The notes under the pieces were generated by a model. It did no database searches. It saw only the letters and a program-made list of their open reading frames with translations, and was not told the origin of the DNA. Below, one piece after another: positions 7,403-13,884 of a stretch of DNA of 16,337 bases. The DNA lies in contig CAVYNL010000026.1 of NCBI GenBank assembly GCA_963769845.1, positions 1 through 16,337 on the forward strand. The letters are read 5' to 3'. Both the position numbers and the translations under genes were made by a program. Origin of the DNA: JBGQMW01 sp963769845. GTDB lineage: Archaea > Thermoproteota > Bathyarchaeia > Bathyarchaeales > Bathycorpusculaceae. Numbering within the stretch: the first letter of the stretch is position 1; every line of letters begins with the position of its first letter.

Positions 7403-8665
7403 TTATGCTGCCCCCTGGATGTCGTAAAACCTTGGGATTAAGTATATCAGAGAGCTTTTTCCGGACCCTGTTGCGCCCAGTATCGCTATCTTTTCACCTG
7501 GCTGCACCGTAAAAGTGACCCCATTTAGCACAGGCCTGTCTTTCACGTACCCAAACGTGACGTTTTCCAGCTCAAGTTTTCCTTTTTCTATCCTGATGTC
7601 TCTGGCGTTAGGCATATCTTCAACGCTTCTTGGAGCATCTATCATTTCTTGGACTCTTTCCAGTCCCGCGGAAGCCGCAATCCACGTGCCCAAAGTCTGG
7701 CTTACGTCCCTTATGGGAAAGGTTAGTCTCATCATGTACCTGACAAAGAGAATCAAGTAGCCAATTTGTTCAACCGCCAAGGCTGAGTATGGAACTCCCA
7801 GCGTAATTCCTGCGTACACGTAGACCAGGGCTACTCCAAGCGTGAGCAGAGCTGGACCGAGCGGCATGTAGATTGACTGTATTTTGCCCGCGGTGATTGC
7901 CGTGTTCACGTATATATCTTCCACATCTTTGAATCCATCAACAACATCTTTTTCTCGGCGGAATATCCTGACTGTTTTCATTCCGATGATGTTTTGTTGT
8001 ATGTAGGAGGTCAATCTTCCCATGATCAGCTGCATGTTTCTGAAGAGGGGCATCGTGTCTATCCACAGGCGCGTTGTGAAATAGAAGATGAGCGGCATCG
8101 TCGCTATGGAGATCAGGGTCATCGTCGGGCTTATTGGTAGGATTATCGCAATGATGATAATTGTCGTGAAGACGGCGTTGAGAACGGTGCCCAGCCACGT
8201 TCTCAGAAACATGTCGACTAATTGAAGGTCTACTGTGGCTCTTGACGTTAGATCTCCAACGCCTACAGAATCGTAAAAACTGAAGGATTTGGTCTGAAGC
8301 GAACGGTAATACTCGGACCTTACGTCTCGCACTATGTACTGGGACATTACCCCGTGCACGTAAGTCAGAATGAAGTTTGTTATGGCGTAGCCTATTCCGG
8401 CCAGTACGATAACGAGTAGATAGCCCATCAATAGACTGATGTCAGTCGGGGGTCCTATGACGTAGATGATGATGTAGGAGGTATACAATGGTTCGAGCGA
8501 GAACAGAATAGACCTTATTACTGCAAGAACAACTATTGCCGCGACATGCCAAGGGTATCTCCTGTGATACTGCAAAAGTCTTTTGAAAGCCGAAAAGGAT
8601 TGCGTGAAACCCTTCTGCGGTTTAAGCGACTTAGCATAGTCCAGAAGAGGCTTTGCTATACTCAT
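7403..8665 (-). CDS. ABC exporter membrane domain plus Walker A (N-terminal part; frameshifted)
   Basis: The 420-residue product contains the exporter membrane domain (about six hydrophobic segments between residues 40 and 330, cytoplasmic coupling regions such as FYDSVGVGDLTSRATVDL) followed by the beginning of the ATPase domain: LELENVTFGY and Walker A GATGSGKSS (397-405). It then breaks off with FYDIQGAA, before the Q-loop. The missing remainder is in the next frame (6822-7340), and one added base in the C-run at 7411-7415 would join them into a protein of about 614 residues. A strong TATA box at 8701-8710 precedes the ATG at 8665; no clear Shine-Dalgarno motif is present. It is the first gene of the exporter operon and should form a heterodimer with the following membrane domain and ATPase. 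Confidence 0.85.
   Translation of the reverse strand: MSIAKPLLDYAKSLKPQKGFTQSFSAFKRLLQYHRRYPWHVAAIVVLAVIRSILFSLEPLYTSYIIIYVIGPPTDISLLMGYLLVIVLAGIGYAITNFILTYVHGVMSQYIVRDVRSEYYRSLQTKSFSFYDSVGVGDLTSRATVDLQLVDMFLRTWLGTVLNAVFTTIIIIAIILPISPTMTLISIATMPLIFYFTTRLWIDTMPLFRNMQLIMGRLTSYIQQNIIGMKTVRIFRREKDVVDGFKDVEDIYVNTAITAGKIQSIYMPLGPALLTLGVALVYVYAGITLGVPYSALAVEQIGYLILFVRYMMRLTFPIRDVSQTLGTWIAASAGLERVQEMIDAPRSVEDMPNARDIRIEKGKLELENVTFGYVKDRPVLNGVTFTVQPGEKIAILGATGSGKSSLIYLIPRFYDIQGAA
7411..7415. other. Frameshift point in the exporter ATPase domain (run of five C)
   Basis: On the coding (minus) strand the text is CAGGGGGCAGCATAA, giving Q-G-A-A-stop. Six G in place of five gives Q-G-G-S-I-K-I-D-G, the expected sequence with the expected spacing to Walker A and the Q-loop. 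The run of identical bases makes a sequencing error likely, but a genuine inactivating deletion is also possible. Confidence 0.75.
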
Positions 8666-8700
8666 TGTGATCTTCTTGGGTTAGCCCAAACGCCTCAAAT

Positions 8701-8710
8701 CAATATAAAG
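8701..8710 (-). promoter_or_regulatory. TATA box for the exporter operon
   Basis: The minus strand reads CTTTATATTG, a very good archaeal TATA box, preceded by GAAAAT, which could be the BRE. Initiation would fall near 8679, about 14 bases before the ATG at 8665. Confidence 0.6.
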
Positions 8711-8773
8711 ATTTTCAGACGCCCCGCGCCATTTGAACGCGCGCGCACACAGACTTTCCGAAAAGAGAATCCC

Positions 8774-8778
8774 AAAAA
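8774..8778 (-). terminator. Possible U-run terminator after tRNA-Tyr
   Basis: The minus strand has TTTTT here, about 46 bases beyond the CCA end of the tRNA and ahead of the exporter promoter. Archaeal termination often relies on T-runs alone, so this is plausible but weak. Confidence 0.25.
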
Positions 8779-8862
8779 CATTCTTTCACAAGACCGCAGA
8801 TTTGCCTTTGCACCGTGCCAATTTGGTCGGGCGGGCAGGATTTGAACCTGCGACAGTCCGGT

Positions 8863-8912
8863 TTCTGCGTGTAAGCCTGGTAGGCTGGGTGACACCCACC
8901 ACAGGTAGGCAT
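8863..8912 (-). other. tRNA-Tyr intron 2 (canonical position 37/38, 50 bases)
   Basis: Loop bases CTGT (32-35) pair with GCAG near the intron 3' end, flanked by three-base bulges AGA and AAA. Cutting after the second base of each bulge gives CTGTAGA as the mature loop and restores the stem TCCGG/CCGGA. The inner intron helix is not perfect (relaxed form). The intron carries its own hairpin GGGT-GTC-ACCC, and GATGCCT can also face AGGCTT. Confidence 0.75.
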
Positions 8913-8919
8913 CTACAGC

Positions 8920-8956
8920 GTCTCCGCCAGCTAAAATCATCCGACCTAGGCTGGCT
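8920..8956 (-). other. tRNA-Tyr intron 1 (non-canonical position 30/31, 37 bases)
   Basis: The fold is a textbook bulge-helix-bulge: exon bases CTTC (25-28) pair with GGAG near the intron 3' end (one G-U pair). They are flanked by bulges CGA and ACG, and the intron continues in a perfect six-pair helix GCCAGC/GCTGGC. Cutting between the second and third base of each bulge joins G30 to G31 and restores the anticodon stem. Confidence 0.82.
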
Positions 8957-9020
8957 CGGAAGCTCTGCCAGGCTGAGCTACCGCCCGTTTCCCGACCGAA
9001 TTTCTAGAATGGGCAGAACG

Positions 9021-9030
9021 AATTTATGTG
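9021..9030 (-). promoter_or_regulatory. TATA box for tRNA-Tyr
   Basis: The minus strand reads CACATAAATT. Initiation about 26 bases downstream falls near 8998, about 11 bases before the tRNA 5' end at 8987. It is divergent from the importer promoter at 9118-9125. Confidence 0.45.
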
Positions 9031-9066
9031 TTTCGTAGCTGAGACAAGACACTCGGGTCGTGTTCC

Positions 9067-9136
9067 TGCTCGTTTAGCTCTCTTGAGGACTAATTGACTT
9101 CCTTTTTGAGCTAAAATCTTATATGCTGAACGAGCA
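9067..9136. repeat. Nested inverted repeats around the importer promoter (candidate operator)
   Basis: The left arm reads TGCTCGTTTAGCTC (9067-9080). Its two halves recur inverted on the right as GAGCTAAA (9108-9115) and AACGAGCA (9129-9136), each a perfect eight-base match. The right half-sites are split by 13 bases that contain the TATA box (9118-9125). A regulator binding here could block or recruit TBP/TFB. This is inference from symmetry and position; no regulator gene is nearby. Confidence 0.4.
9118..9125 (+). promoter_or_regulatory. TATA box for the peptide importer operon
   Basis: CTTATATG follows an A-rich CTAAAAT that could be the BRE. Initiation near 9148 gives a leader of about 13 bases before the ATG at 9161, including GGGTAAG as a weak ribosome site. 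Confidence 0.55.
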
Positions 9137-9160
9137 AATTCATGTAACCAGGGTAAGAAA

Positions 9161-10417
9161 ATGAAAGGAAATAGAGCTATCAGCAAGACGCTAATCGCCA
9201 TTATCATAGTGGTCATAATTGTTATAGCGGGAGTTGTCGGCTACTACCTAACGATACCGACCACGCCTGCGACAAAGGATACTCTGGTGATGGGAACGAC
9301 AGACTCTGTAGAAACGAGTTTAGACCCTGCTAATGCATACGACTATTTCGGATGGGAGATAATCAGATCCCTCGGCGCAGGACTCGTCGACTACGCACCA
9401 GGAGCAACAGGGCCTACCAGCATTATTCCAGACTTAGCAACAACCTGGAGCGTTTCGACCGACGGCCTGCAATATACCTTCACCCTGAGACAAGGCGTCA
9501 AATATGATGACGGAACAGAATTCAACGCTACACACGTCAAGTACACTTTCGACCGTGCCATCGGCATGGCAGACCCCAACGGCGCGTTCGTGGGCTTAGG
9601 CTTTGGTGACATAATCCAAGACATCACAGTGGTCGATACTTACACTGTCAGATTCGACCTCAAATCTCCCTTCCCGTTCTTAATAGCGCTATTAGCTGGA
9701 GAGGAGTGTGTGATGGTCGACCCGAAGTATGCTCCGATGCACGGAACCTCTTGGAACGCCACCGACGCGGTTCTCTACAAGGAAGGAGACCCGAGGGCAA
9801 GCACACCAGCGGGATTAGGCCCTTACATACTCGCAAACTGGACCAGATCCGGTGGAAAAGACCAAACAATGAAGCTCGTCGCAAACCCCAACTATTGGAA
9901 CGCGAGTGCAGGCATCCCAAAAACCAAGAACATGATAATACAATTCTACGCTAGCTCATCAAACCTAGCACTAGCGATCGAGGGAGCAGAAGTTGACGTC
10001 GCATTCCGACAGCTCGGTGTGACCGATATCAACACAATGAAGAGCAACACTAACTTGCAAGTCTGGCAGGGCACAGGATCGTTCATTCAGTATCTGTGTT
10101 TGCAGGAAAAATTAGGCCTTTTCAACGAAACCAAAATTAGGCAAGCCGTAGGAGCGGCCATAAACAGAACAATGCTCGTAAGCACAGTCTTTCAGGGGCA
10201 AGCCCAGAACTTGTACACAATGATTCCCATAGGCATGTTCGGTCACAAGGACGTGTTTCAGACTCTCGGAGACCCCAACTACACTCGCACGCAAGAACTG
10301 CTTGCCGGCTACGGCTTCAACGCAACCAACAAATTAACATTCACGCTGACGTACGAGACTTCAGGCCACTACCCACAGAGCCAGCAACCTAGCGCAAGTG
10401 CTCAAAGCATCCATTGA
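9161..10417 (+). CDS. Peptide/nickel ABC importer substrate-binding protein, N-terminal 3/4 (frameshifted)
   Basis: This frame encodes the main part of a family 5 (SBP_bac_5) extracellular binding protein that hands peptide-like substrates to the permeases encoded downstream. A basic start is followed by one strong hydrophobic segment (about residues 10-30) and a T/P-rich linker. There is no lipobox Cys, so it is probably held at the membrane by this segment or processed as a class III-type signal. Family text includes ETSLDPANAYDY near 50-60, DLATTWSVSTDGLQYTFTLRQGVKYDDGTEFNA, and AGLGPYILANW. From about residue 408 the text (SQQPSASAQSIH) no longer fits the family. The correct continuation is in the next frame from about 10383 (NLAQVLKASIEASG). 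Removing one base of 10379-10385 gives HYPQSSNLAQVLKASIE and a single protein of about 553 residues. Confidence 0.87.
   Translation: MKGNRAISKTLIAIIIVVIIVIAGVVGYYLTIPTTPATKDTLVMGTTDSVETSLDPANAYDYFGWEIIRSLGAGLVDYAPGATGPTSIIPDLATTWSVSTDGLQYTFTLRQGVKYDDGTEFNATHVKYTFDRAIGMADPNGAFVGLGFGDIIQDITVVDTYTVRFDLKSPFPFLIALLAGEECVMVDPKYAPMHGTSWNATDAVLYKEGDPRASTPAGLGPYILANWTRSGGKDQTMKLVANPNYWNASAGIPKTKNMIIQFYASSSNLALAIEGAEVDVAFRQLGVTDINTMKSNTNLQVWQGTGSFIQYLCLQEKLGLFNETKIRQAVGAAINRTMLVSTVFQGQAQNLYTMIPIGMFGHKDVFQTLGDPNYTRTQELLAGYGFNATNKLTFTLTYETSGHYPQSQQPSASAQSIH
10379..10385. other. Frameshift point in the binding-protein gene
   Basis: The text AGCCAGCAACC gives S-Q-Q-P in the first frame. Without one C it reads AGC-AGC-AAC-C, S-S-N-L, and joins both halves in register. 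The observed sequence therefore has one extra base (or two missing). Confidence 0.7.
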
Positions 10418-10823
10418 AGCGAGTGGAGTTATAACAGTGAACCTTCAGAGCCTAGAGTGGGCAGCAATGGGAAGTGCCCGACGAGCCGGAACGATGGAGG
10501 CCTTCATATATGGCTGGTACCCAGACTACGTAGACCCGGATGACTATATCCAACCCTTCCTGCAGACGTCAGGGGGGACGTGGCTTAACTTGAACTACTC
10601 GGATCCACAGATGGACAAACTGATAGAATGGGCCAGATTCAACACGACCGACTCGGCTCGAAGTACCCTGTATGGGCAGATTCAAGACCTCATGGTGACA
10701 GATTCGCCGATAATTCCACTCTACCAAGGATCACAATACGCAGTCACTTCACTGAAAGTCAAAGGTGTCTACCTAGACATCACTCAGAATTGGCGTCCTT
10801 GGCTTGTCTATGCCGAGCAATAA
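10398..10823 (+). CDS. Peptide/nickel ABC importer substrate-binding protein, C-terminal part (frameshifted)
   Basis: The 141 residues are the C-terminal lobe of the binding protein begun at 9161. It contains typical late family text such as MEAFIYGWYPDYVDPDDYIQPF, WLNLNYSDPQMDKLIEWAR and the IPLYQGSQYAV strand near the end. The ATG at 10398 is probably an internal Met, since the frame is open upstream to about 10383 and in register with the family. No separate ribosome site is convincing. It ends at TAA 10821-10823, 53 bases before the first permease; the gap holds a T-run. Confidence 0.82.
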   Translation: MLKASIEASGVITVNLQSLEWAAMGSARRAGTMEAFIYGWYPDYVDPDDYIQPFLQTSGGTWLNLNYSDPQMDKLIEWARFNTTDSARSTLYGQIQDLMVTDSPIIPLYQGSQYAVTSLKVKGVYLDITQNWRPWLVYAEQ

Positions 10824-10840
10824 ACAACCTTATCTTCTCC

Positions 10841-10846
10841 TTTTTT
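10841..10846 (+). terminator. T-run between binding protein and permease (possible partial terminator)
   Basis: TTTTTT lies in the only sizeable gap of the importer operon. A leaky stop here would let the binding protein be made in excess over the membrane parts, as is usual for such systems. This is an inference from position only. Confidence 0.25.
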
Positions 10847-10876
10847 CATTATTCCTGAAAACAAGGAAGAAATGAG

Positions 10877-11995
10877 TTGACTCTACGCACTTACGTCATC
10901 GCAAGAATATTGCTAACTATTCCAATGATACTCATTCTTTTAACCATGGTTTTCCTACTCATCAGGGTACTCCCAGGAGACCCAGCTCTCCTTCATTTCC
11001 AGCACCCTACCCAGTCGCAACTGGATGAGATGCACCATCAACTGGGACTCGACAAGCCACTGTGGGCACAGTATTTTGATTACTTGTTCGGACTCTTCAG
11101 AGGAGATCTTGGAAAATCAATGCAAGACTATTCGTCAATAGGGCAACAAATCTTCTCTGCGTTCCCCGCAACCCTTGAACTGGCCATTTTCTCCATGATT
11201 ATTGCGGCTACGCTTGGAATAGTCCTGGGAGTGCAAGCCTCAAAAGCATATAACAAACCGCAAGACCACATCATACGGATTTTCGGCATAGTTACCTACG
11301 CTCTTCCAGTCTTTTTCCTCGGAATGATTCTTCAATTGACCCTAGGCCTGGGACTACATTGGTTTCCAGTGGGTCAGCGATTCAACCCCACGGTTCAGAT
11401 TCCACAGGGACTGAACGTCCACTTCTCAACAGGACTGTACACGGTTGACAGCCTCCTGGGTCAGCGATTCAACCCCACGGTTCAGATTCCACAGGGACTG
11501 AACGTCGGAAGCTTCCACTTCTCAACAGGACTGTACACGGTTGACAGCCTCCTTGAAGGGAATATTTTCAAGTTTATCGAATCGTTACGTTACCTCTTTC
11601 TGCCCTCGCTCACGCTTGGGTTGGTACTGTCAGGAGTTTTCATAAGATTGACCAGAAGCAACATGTTTGAAACATTGAGACTCGATTTCGTGACCGCAGC
11701 TAGAGCCAGAGGACTTAGAGAGAACAAGGTGACATACAGCTACGCCTTGAGAAACGCATTCCTCCCCGTGCTCACAATGGTGGGGTTGCAGTTCGCCGCT
11801 CTGCTGGGCGGAGCCATACTGACAGAAACAACCTTCTCCTGGCCCGGGCTGGGCAGATACATCGTCGACAGAATAAACTTCCGCGACTACACAGCCATCC
11901 AAGGCGCAGTGATCGTGTTCGGAATCTTCGTATCAATAGTGAGTTTGGCAGTCGATTTGCTGTACGCGTACCTTGATCCAAGAATCCGACTGTGA
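10877..11995 (+). CDS. Peptide/nickel ABC importer permease (DppB type) with internal tandem duplication
   Basis: The product (372 residues) is the first inner-membrane permease of the importer. It has an N-terminal hydrophobic segment (residues 8-29), a DppB-like extracellular region with LGLDKPLWAQYFDYL, and at the C-terminal half the EAA-type coupling loop TAARARGLRENKVTYSYALRNAFLPVL, followed by GLQFAALLGGAILTETTFSWPGLG. It starts with TTG at 10877 with AAGGA nine bases upstream. The ATG at 10872 leads at once to a stop. DppB proteins are usually about 310-340 residues. The excess comes from a direct duplication of about 30 residues (about 166-194 and 195-226) in an external loop, where the second copy carries three more residues (GSF). 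Without one copy the length becomes normal. The rest of the protein looks intact. Confidence 0.87.
   Translation: MTLRTYVIARILLTIPMILILLTMVFLLIRVLPGDPALLHFQHPTQSQLDEMHHQLGLDKPLWAQYFDYLFGLFRGDLGKSMQDYSSIGQQIFSAFPATLELAIFSMIIAATLGIVLGVQASKAYNKPQDHIIRIFGIVTYALPVFFLGMILQLTLGLGLHWFPVGQRFNPTVQIPQGLNVHFSTGLYTVDSLLGQRFNPTVQIPQGLNVGSFHFSTGLYTVDSLLEGNIFKFIESLRYLFLPSLTLGLVLSGVFIRLTRSNMFETLRLDFVTAARARGLRENKVTYSYALRNAFLPVLTMVGLQFAALLGGAILTETTFSWPGLGRYIVDRINFRDYTAIQGAVIVFGIFVSIVSLAVDLLYAYLDPRIRL
11371..11553 (+). repeat. In-frame tandem direct duplication, 87 and 96 bases
   Basis: Copy 1 (11371-11457) and copy 2 (11458-11553) both run from GGGTCAGCGATTC to GACAGCCTCCT with no substitution. The only difference is nine bases (GGAAGCTTC) present in copy 2 between AACGTC and CACTTC. 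Both lengths are multiples of three, so the permease frame is kept. Confidence 0.95.
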
Positions 11996-12004
11996 GGGGA
12001 CAAA

Positions 12005-12892
12005 TTGACCAAGCCAGCAACTAGAAAGAGCATGATTTCAAGCATTTTGCCAGGACTCAGCACATTAGCTAAGAGAGGTCTAGCGGGATGGCTTATCATA
12101 ATTGGTGCAATATTCGTGGCAGCCATAATAGTGATGACAGCGATTTCACCGTGGATCGTGCCTTATAATCCTACTGAAATCCCATCGAGTCCGAAAATTC
12201 TGGCCCCGCCTAACACGCAACACTTTTTCGGTACTAATGATCTTGGACAGGATGTTTTCAGCAGGGTCTTGTCGGGTGGAGGTGTGATGCTTCAAGTGTC
12301 CATTCTTTCAGTCGTTGTGTGTTTGGCAATCGGTGTGCCTCTAGGACTTTTCGCTTCCTACGCTGGAGGTGTAGCCGATAGAGTCGTCGGCCTTGTGATG
12401 GACAGCATATACGCGTTTCCAGGTCTCGTCTTAGCCATCGCGATTGCTGCGATGCTCGGCAGGGGAGTCGTAAACATGGCGCTTTCGATTGCTGTCGTCT
12501 ACATCCCTTCATACTTCAGAGTCATCCGGAGCCAAGTCTTGAGCATAAAGGAAATGTCGTATATAGAAGCTGCGAACGCGGTCGGGGCCAAGAACCGCAC
12601 GATCCTCACGCGGTATATATTACCAAACATAGTGCCGTCGATTGTTGTTGTTGCAACTGTGAACTTTGCTGATGCCATTCTCACTGCAGCAGGGCTCACC
12701 TTCATCGGATTGGGAGTCCCAGTCACGATTCCTGATTGGGGACAGGACTTGACCAACGGACAGAAACTGCTTACAAGCGGGGCATGGTGGGTAATAACTT
12801 TCCCTGGAATTATGATCATTCTCCTGGCCTTGGGCTTCACGCTGATAGGCGAGGGACTGAGTGAACTGTTGAACCCGAGGCTTGAGCAATGA
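12005..12892 (+). CDS. Peptide/nickel ABC importer permease (DppC type)
   Basis: The 295-residue product is the second permease. An N-terminal OppC_N-like hydrophobic segment (about 27-50) leads to HFFGTNDLGQDVFSRVL, typical of DppC. The core segments follow, and the coupling loop is YIEAANAVGAKNRTILTRYILPN, containing the conserved E-A-A and G residues that contact the ATPases. Near the end, TAAGLTFIGLGV and PDWGQDL and the closing GEGLSELLNPRL are family hallmarks. The start is TTG at 12005, ten bases after the upstream stop, with GAGGGG just before it. The stop overlaps the ATG of the next gene (ATGA at 12889-12892), so translation is probably coupled. Length is normal and there is no sign of damage. 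Confidence 0.9.
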   Translation: MTKPATRKSMISSILPGLSTLAKRGLAGWLIIIGAIFVAAIIVMTAISPWIVPYNPTEIPSSPKILAPPNTQHFFGTNDLGQDVFSRVLSGGGVMLQVSILSVVVCLAIGVPLGLFASYAGGVADRVVGLVMDSIYAFPGLVLAIAIAAMLGRGVVNMALSIAVVYIPSYFRVIRSQVLSIKEMSYIEAANAVGAKNRTILTRYILPNIVPSIVVVATVNFADAILTAAGLTFIGLGVPVTIPDWGQDLTNGQKLLTSGAWWVITFPGIMIILLALGFTLIGEGLSELLNPRLEQ

Positions 12893-13884
12893 GTGACGAG
12901 GACAAAGAAAAGCCCCACCTCCTCACCGTGAACAACCTGACTGTCGAGTACTGGGCCCGAAGAGGAAGAATAAGAGCCGTCGAGGATGTGTCCTTTTCAC
13001 TGGACAAGGGCGAGACGCTCGGAGTCGTAGGCGAATCGGGCTCAGGAAAATCAACCCTAGGTCTTTCCCTCATCCATCTCGTCCCCTACCCAGGCAGAAT
13101 AGTCAGAGGCACGATACTACTGGAAGGACAGGATGTCCTCAAGCTTGGGAAAGAGAAGACAAGAGACCTGAGAGGAAGAAGAATTTCCTATGTCTTTCAA
13201 GACCCCATGACATCCTTGAACCCTGTTGAAAGAATCGACAGCCACTTCGTCGAACTAATCCGCACACATGAGCCGAAGGTAACAAAAGCCGAGGCCATGA
13301 CTCGCGCCAAGAAACTGTTCAAAGACGTGGGAATACAGCCCGAACGCATAGGCGACTATCCGCACCAGCTCAGCGGCGGAATGAGACAGCGGGTCATGAT
13401 AGCACTCGCGCTTGCACTTGATCCAAGCATAGTGATCGCGGATGAGCCCACAACAGCCCTAGACGTGATAGTCCAAGCAAAAATACTGGACCTCCTCAAG
13501 ACCCTTCAAGACAGGTACGGCATGGCGCTAATGCTCATCACGCATGACCTGAGCATAGTCTTGGAAAGAAGCGACAAGATCATAGTAATGTACGCAGGGA
13601 GAATAGTCGAACGAGCACCAAGCTCGACGCTCTACGCTCAGACACTGCATCCATACTCCCAGGGCCTCCTCAAATCGATACCCAACATCGAACTCGCAGA
13701 ACAGAAACTCACAGCAATCGGAGGCTCTCCACCCGACCTGCTCCACCCCCCAACAGGCTGCCGATTCTGGCCCCGATGCCCCTACGTGATGGAAATCTGC
13801 AAGATCAAAGAGCCCCCGCTGTTCGAAACAGGCAGCGATCACCTAGTGAGATGCTACCTGTACGGGGGAGAAAAAGCAAGTTGA
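12889..13884 (+). CDS. Peptide/nickel ABC importer ATPase (DppD type)
   Basis: This 331-residue cytoplasmic ATPase drives the importer together with the next gene product. Walker A GESGSGKST is at 48-56, the Q-loop YVFQDPMTSLNP at 101-112, signature LSGGM at 161-165, Walker B IVIADEP at 181-187 and the switch His219 in ITHDLS. The C-terminal extension with GCRFWPRCPYVMEIC and a last Cys in VRCYLYG is the oligopeptide-transporter C-terminal motif (TIGR01727). In DppD relatives these cysteines hold an Fe-S cluster (family knowledge). The ATG overlaps the DppC stop, and its own stop overlaps the TTG start of the next ATPase. All motifs are intact and length is normal. Confidence 0.92.
   Translation: MSDEDKEKPHLLTVNNLTVEYWARRGRIRAVEDVSFSLDKGETLGVVGESGSGKSTLGLSLIHLVPYPGRIVRGTILLEGQDVLKLGKEKTRDLRGRRISYVFQDPMTSLNPVERIDSHFVELIRTHEPKVTKAEAMTRAKKLFKDVGIQPERIGDYPHQLSGGMRQRVMIALALALDPSIVIADEPTTALDVIVQAKILDLLKTLQDRYGMALMLITHDLSIVLERSDKIIVMYAGRIVERAPSSTLYAQTLHPYSQGLLKSIPNIELAEQKLTAIGGSPPDLLHPPTGCRFWPRCPYVMEICKIKEPPLFETGSDHLVRCYLYGGEKAS

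Larger units (their letters stand above)
8824..8987 (-). tRNA. tRNA-Tyr (anticodon GTA), interrupted by two introns, CCA encoded
   Basis: Removing the two introns leaves a normal 77-base cloverleaf. The acceptor stem is CGGGCGG (8987-8981) with CCGCCCG (8834-8828), then discriminator A at 8827 and encoded CCA at 8826-8824. The D stem is GCTC/GAGC, the T arm is GCAGG-TTCAAAT-CCTGC, and the variable loop is CTGTC. The anticodon stem TCCG+G pairs with CCGGA only after splicing. The loop is CTGTAGA with GTA at 8916-8914. The C1-G72 pair and A73 are the known identity marks of archaeal tRNA-Tyr, which agrees with the anticodon. Intron 1 (8920-8956) lies between positions 30 and 31 and intron 2 (8863-8912) between 37 and 38. 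A TATA box at 9021-9030 fits a leader of about 11 bases. Confidence 0.92.

Noticed and set aside
8695..8940. Leftward frames across the tRNA
   Set aside because: They translate the tRNA itself and its introns; no ribosome site or family match.
8863..8956. Box C/D guide RNA hidden in the tRNA introns (as in some archaeal tRNA-Trp introns)
   Set aside because: ATGAT is present in intron 1 but there is no full C box and no CTGA D box at proper spacing.
8733..9038. Rightward frame of 101 codons containing GRAGFEPATVRF
   Set aside because: This is the reverse complement of the tRNA T arm and acceptor stem (a well-known false protein hit); the strand opposite carries tRNA-Tyr.
13776..13880. Longer N-terminus for the DppF ATPase
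   Set aside because: This part lies wholly within DppD in another frame; the TTG overlapping the DppD stop gives the usual family start and has a strong ribosome site.
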